Of a DNA stretch of 34,057 nucleotides, positions 32,099 to 34,057 are shown in pieces. Below the pieces are notes generated by a model. The model had not been told where the DNA came from. It worked only from the letters and a program-made list of their open reading frames with translations, and made no database searches. The position numbers and the translations under genes are program-made. Each line of letters opens with the position of its first letter. Positions within the stretch are counted from its first letter, which is position 1. The stretch is taken from the NCBI GenBank assembly GCA_017450605.1, contig JAFSTG010000037.1:1-34057 (forward strand), in the 5' to 3' direction. The stretch comes from Paludibacteraceae bacterium. GTDB taxonomy: Bacteria; Bacteroidota; Bacteroidia; Bacteroidales; Paludibacteraceae.

Positions 32099-33880
32099 TT
32101 ATCTCAAGTACATTTTGCGTCCGTTAACGATGAAGATGCCATTGTGAGCATTTTCTTTCTGAACTCGCATACCAAGTATGTTGTAAATAACAGCGTCGGC
32201 AGGCAGTTCATTGAAGTTGATGTTCTCGAGTCCATCGGGGTCAACCGGTGCTTTTTCAACTAATACGATGTCGGTAGCGTTGAACGCTTCGCCTTCACCC
32301 TTGTCGAACTGAACCATCAGGTGTCCTGAGGCAGCTAATTTCTCGCGCATCTCGTCGGTGAGTGCGAGCTGGGCATAGCCTTCGCCATCGGTCATTGCGC
32401 CCTTGTCAGCGATATGTCCGTCATCTTCCCAAGTGCTCTTCACATTGATAGTGTAGTTAGTGCGGTTGGCTTCTGAGTAGATGCGAACCGACTCTATCTT
32501 GCTCCAGTCAACATAGCTATAGCCTTCTTTATAGAGTTCGAGAGTGGTCCATGAGTCAGCCCAGAAGAAGCCTGTCCAAACGGTGATGCCTTCTTTGAGT
32601 TCTTTGCCTTCGAGAAGTTCTACTTGTGTGAGGTCGAAGTTAGCACCAACGATCTCGAGTCCGTATTGTTTGAGGTTGTCAACGGCAGCTACGGTGAGGA
32701 ACTGCTCGAAGATACCCTCGCCACCAATCCATGCAGCTTCGCGCGAACCTGCAAGATGAGCATAGTTTTGATTCATCACTTTGAACTCGATACCGTCAGA
32801 AGCGTTAGCATAGTGAACCACCAGTTTGTTGCCTGCCTGAGCGTTAGCGAACTTGGCAGCGTCGAGTTTCAAACTCGTCTCCCATGATATATGTTGCGAG
32901 CCTTTCCACAGGTCGGTCACTACTGTCTCTTGGTCAGGGTCGTAGCCAAGCAGGTAGTTTATAGAGTTTTTGGTGAGCAGCTGAACATTGCTGATATAGT
33001 CGTTGCTGGTGCCCCACTGATAAGCGGCGAAGCCATTGGTGAGGATGGTGCCTTTGAAGTTGTCTTGAGGCTTGAACTCAATGATACCTGAACCGCAGTA
33101 GTCGAGCACATGTCCCCATACGGCAAGAACTGCACAGTTCCAGTCGGCCTCGAATTCTTTAATGCGCAGAGGATTACCATTGTCGTAGTGGGTCTCTTGT
33201 CCTTCAGCTAAAGGCTCTTTGCGGAACATATCAACCCACATGTTGTTGTTGTCGGTACGAGCAACAGCGCCTACTAAAGGATATGTCTCGAAGAACACAG
33301 TCTGGTCTTCATAAGTGTACGAGCGGCTGGTGTTGTCAACAGTGAGACCTGCATATATAGGATGCGAGCGGCGGTCGAACTTCTCGGTGATACCGGGCCA
33401 AAGACCGAGTTGGGCGTTGATAGTCCAGATGTCGCCACCTACACCATAACCGCCATTTCCCCAACCGGGAGCATAACCTATACGTCCCATGTTGTAAGCA
33501 ATCATGTTGGCTTGTTTGGTGAGCAGCAACTGGCCGCCATTCTCAACGAAGGACTTAACAGCAGCAATAGCGTCGGCGTCGATACCGGCAGCTGCAAGGT
33601 TCTCAAGACCTACACGGTCAACATTAATCCAGAGGACTTTAACATCTTCTGACAGACCTGCCTTGAGATCGGCAACGCTGACAAACGAACCGTGGTTTTT
33701 GTCGATGTAAGTTGCCTTGAACCAGTTGGCGGCATTGCGCTCGGGTTGTTGGTCAACTTCGTTAAAGGTTTCTGCAGGGAAGTCATCAACAGATGCTACG
33801 GTCAGCAGATACGCTACTTGTGCATTAACTGAGAAAGCAGCAAACACAAGAGCAAGCGAAAAAAGGAAAAACTTTTGCAT
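32099..33880 (-). CDS. Secreted DUF4960 protein with two related beta domains and C-terminal sorting-type tail
   Basis: This 593-residue protein has a plain signal peptide (1-20, ending SVNA) and no lipobox. Residues 22-315 are a DUF4960 domain alignable to that of the glycan-binding lipoprotein: VKVLWINVD, ENGGQLLLTKQANMIAYN, CAVLAVWGHVLD and LTKNSINYLLG match its blocks in order. Two similar segments follow (about 324-425 and 434-543), each running from W-x-G through SWxT to a TxVxLxE ending. They read as duplicated carbohydrate-binding-type beta sandwiches. The last 40 residues (VIYNILGMRVQ...GIFIVNGRKMYLR) are like a type A sorting domain of the type IX secretion system. A role in fructan binding at the cell surface is inferred from position. 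Confidence 0.8.
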   Translation of the reverse strand: MQKFFLFSLALVFAAFSVNAQVAYLLTVASVDDFPAETFNEVDQQPERNAANWFKATYIDKNHGSFVSVADLKAGLSEDVKVLWINVDRVGLENLAAAGIDADAIAAVKSFVENGGQLLLTKQANMIAYNMGRIGYAPGWGNGGYGVGGDIWTINAQLGLWPGITEKFDRRSHPIYAGLTVDNTSRSYTYEDQTVFFETYPLVGAVARTDNNNMWVDMFRKEPLAEGQETHYDNGNPLRIKEFEADWNCAVLAVWGHVLDYCGSGIIEFKPQDNFKGTILTNGFAAYQWGTSNDYISNVQLLTKNSINYLLGYDPDQETVVTDLWKGSQHISWETSLKLDAAKFANAQAGNKLVVHYANASDGIEFKVMNQNYAHLAGSREAAWIGGEGIFEQFLTVAAVDNLKQYGLEIVGANFDLTQVELLEGKELKEGITVWTGFFWADSWTTLELYKEGYSYVDWSKIESVRIYSEANRTNYTINVKSTWEDDGHIADKGAMTDGEGYAQLALTDEMREKLAASGHLMVQFDKGEGEAFNATDIVLVEKAPVDPDGLENINFNELPADAVIYNILGMRVQKENAHNGIFIVNGRKMYLR

Positions 33881-33917
33881 GTGAGTGATTTTTTAGATGA
33901 ATAATAAAATTATTTGG

Positions 33918-34057
33918 TTATTTTATGTATGTCTTTTTACCATCTTGAATGAATATGCCGCCATGCGCATCTGCCGGTGATACTTTTATACCCAGAATGT
34001 TGTATATGGCACCGGTTGCCTGTTCCCCGTTGCCGTTCAGTTGCTCAAGTGCGCTAC
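33918..34057 (-). CDS. Partial secreted protein with the same C-terminal tail
   Basis: Only the last 46 codons are inside the window; the gene runs off the right edge and its start is outside. The visible part reads SALEQLNGNG, then IYNILGIKVSPADAHGGIFI and DGKKTYIK before the stop. It aligns with the tail of the 32099-33880 protein (IYNILG, Val, AH-x-GIFI, G-K/R-K, Tyr, basic last residue). The next gene starts 37 bases later without a promoter between, so the two are probably co-transcribed. Family of the main domain cannot be told. Confidence 0.75.
   Translation of the reverse strand, partial: SALEQLNGNGEQATGAIYNILGIKVSPADAHGGIFIQDGKKTYIK

Overview
The window looks like chromosomal DNA from a member of the order Bacteroidales. 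Evidence: several promoters fit the Bacteroidetes pattern TTTG-N19/20-TAnnTTTG, Shine-Dalgarno motifs are largely absent, a PUR-like DUF3276 protein is present, and a complete SusC/SusD-type polysaccharide utilisation locus (PUL) is present. I cannot fix the genus. There are no rRNA or tRNA genes, no insertion sequences and no CRISPR arrays.

Region 1 (1-5.7 kb) is housekeeping. It holds a repeat-rich leader, a DUF3276 protein, yicC (minus strand, without its frequent partner gmk), then prmA, mnmE and folC on the plus strand. yicC and prmA diverge from two well-formed promoters whose -33 boxes nearly touch. A structured gap between the DUF3276 gene and yicC may encode a small RNA. Region 2 (5.7-11.4 kb) is a tripartite RND efflux system read on the minus strand: lipoprotein adaptor, pump, TolC-like channel. 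The 245-base gap between adaptor and pump carries three 11-bp-spaced repeats that resemble a PhoB-type PHO box, placed just upstream of a good -7 box.

Region 3 (11.5-16.2 kb, plus strand) has dxr, a ROK glucokinase, a NodB-type polysaccharide deacetylase whose start codon seems non-canonical, a NadR-type kinase, a YgjP-like metallopeptidase and a small four-helix membrane protein. The middle three overlap by 11-13 bases. Region 4 (16.2-19.2 kb) is an envelope cassette: a small beta-barrel protein, an alpha/beta-hydrolase lipoprotein and a second lipoprotein of unknown function. aqpZ follows (19.2-20.0 kb).

Region 5 (20.0 kb to the right end, all minus strand) is a fructan PUL. In transcription order: a cut-off protein with a sorting-type tail, a secreted DUF4960 protein with the same tail, susC, susD, a DUF4960 surface glycan-binding lipoprotein, a GH32 lipoprotein, a periplasmic GH32, an MFS sugar importer and a fructokinase. 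From susC to the fructokinase the order matches, as I recall it, the Bacteroides thetaiotaomicron levan locus BT1763-BT1757. The likely flow is: surface capture and endo-cleavage, SusCD import, periplasmic exo-cleavage to fructose, import by the MFS protein, phosphorylation. The locus appears split into two transcripts, because a strong hairpin and a second promoter separate the two GH32 genes. Two identical 8-bp repeats 21 bp apart lie just upstream of that second promoter. The sensor/regulator is not in the window. The least familiar part is the two tail-bearing proteins upstream of susC.
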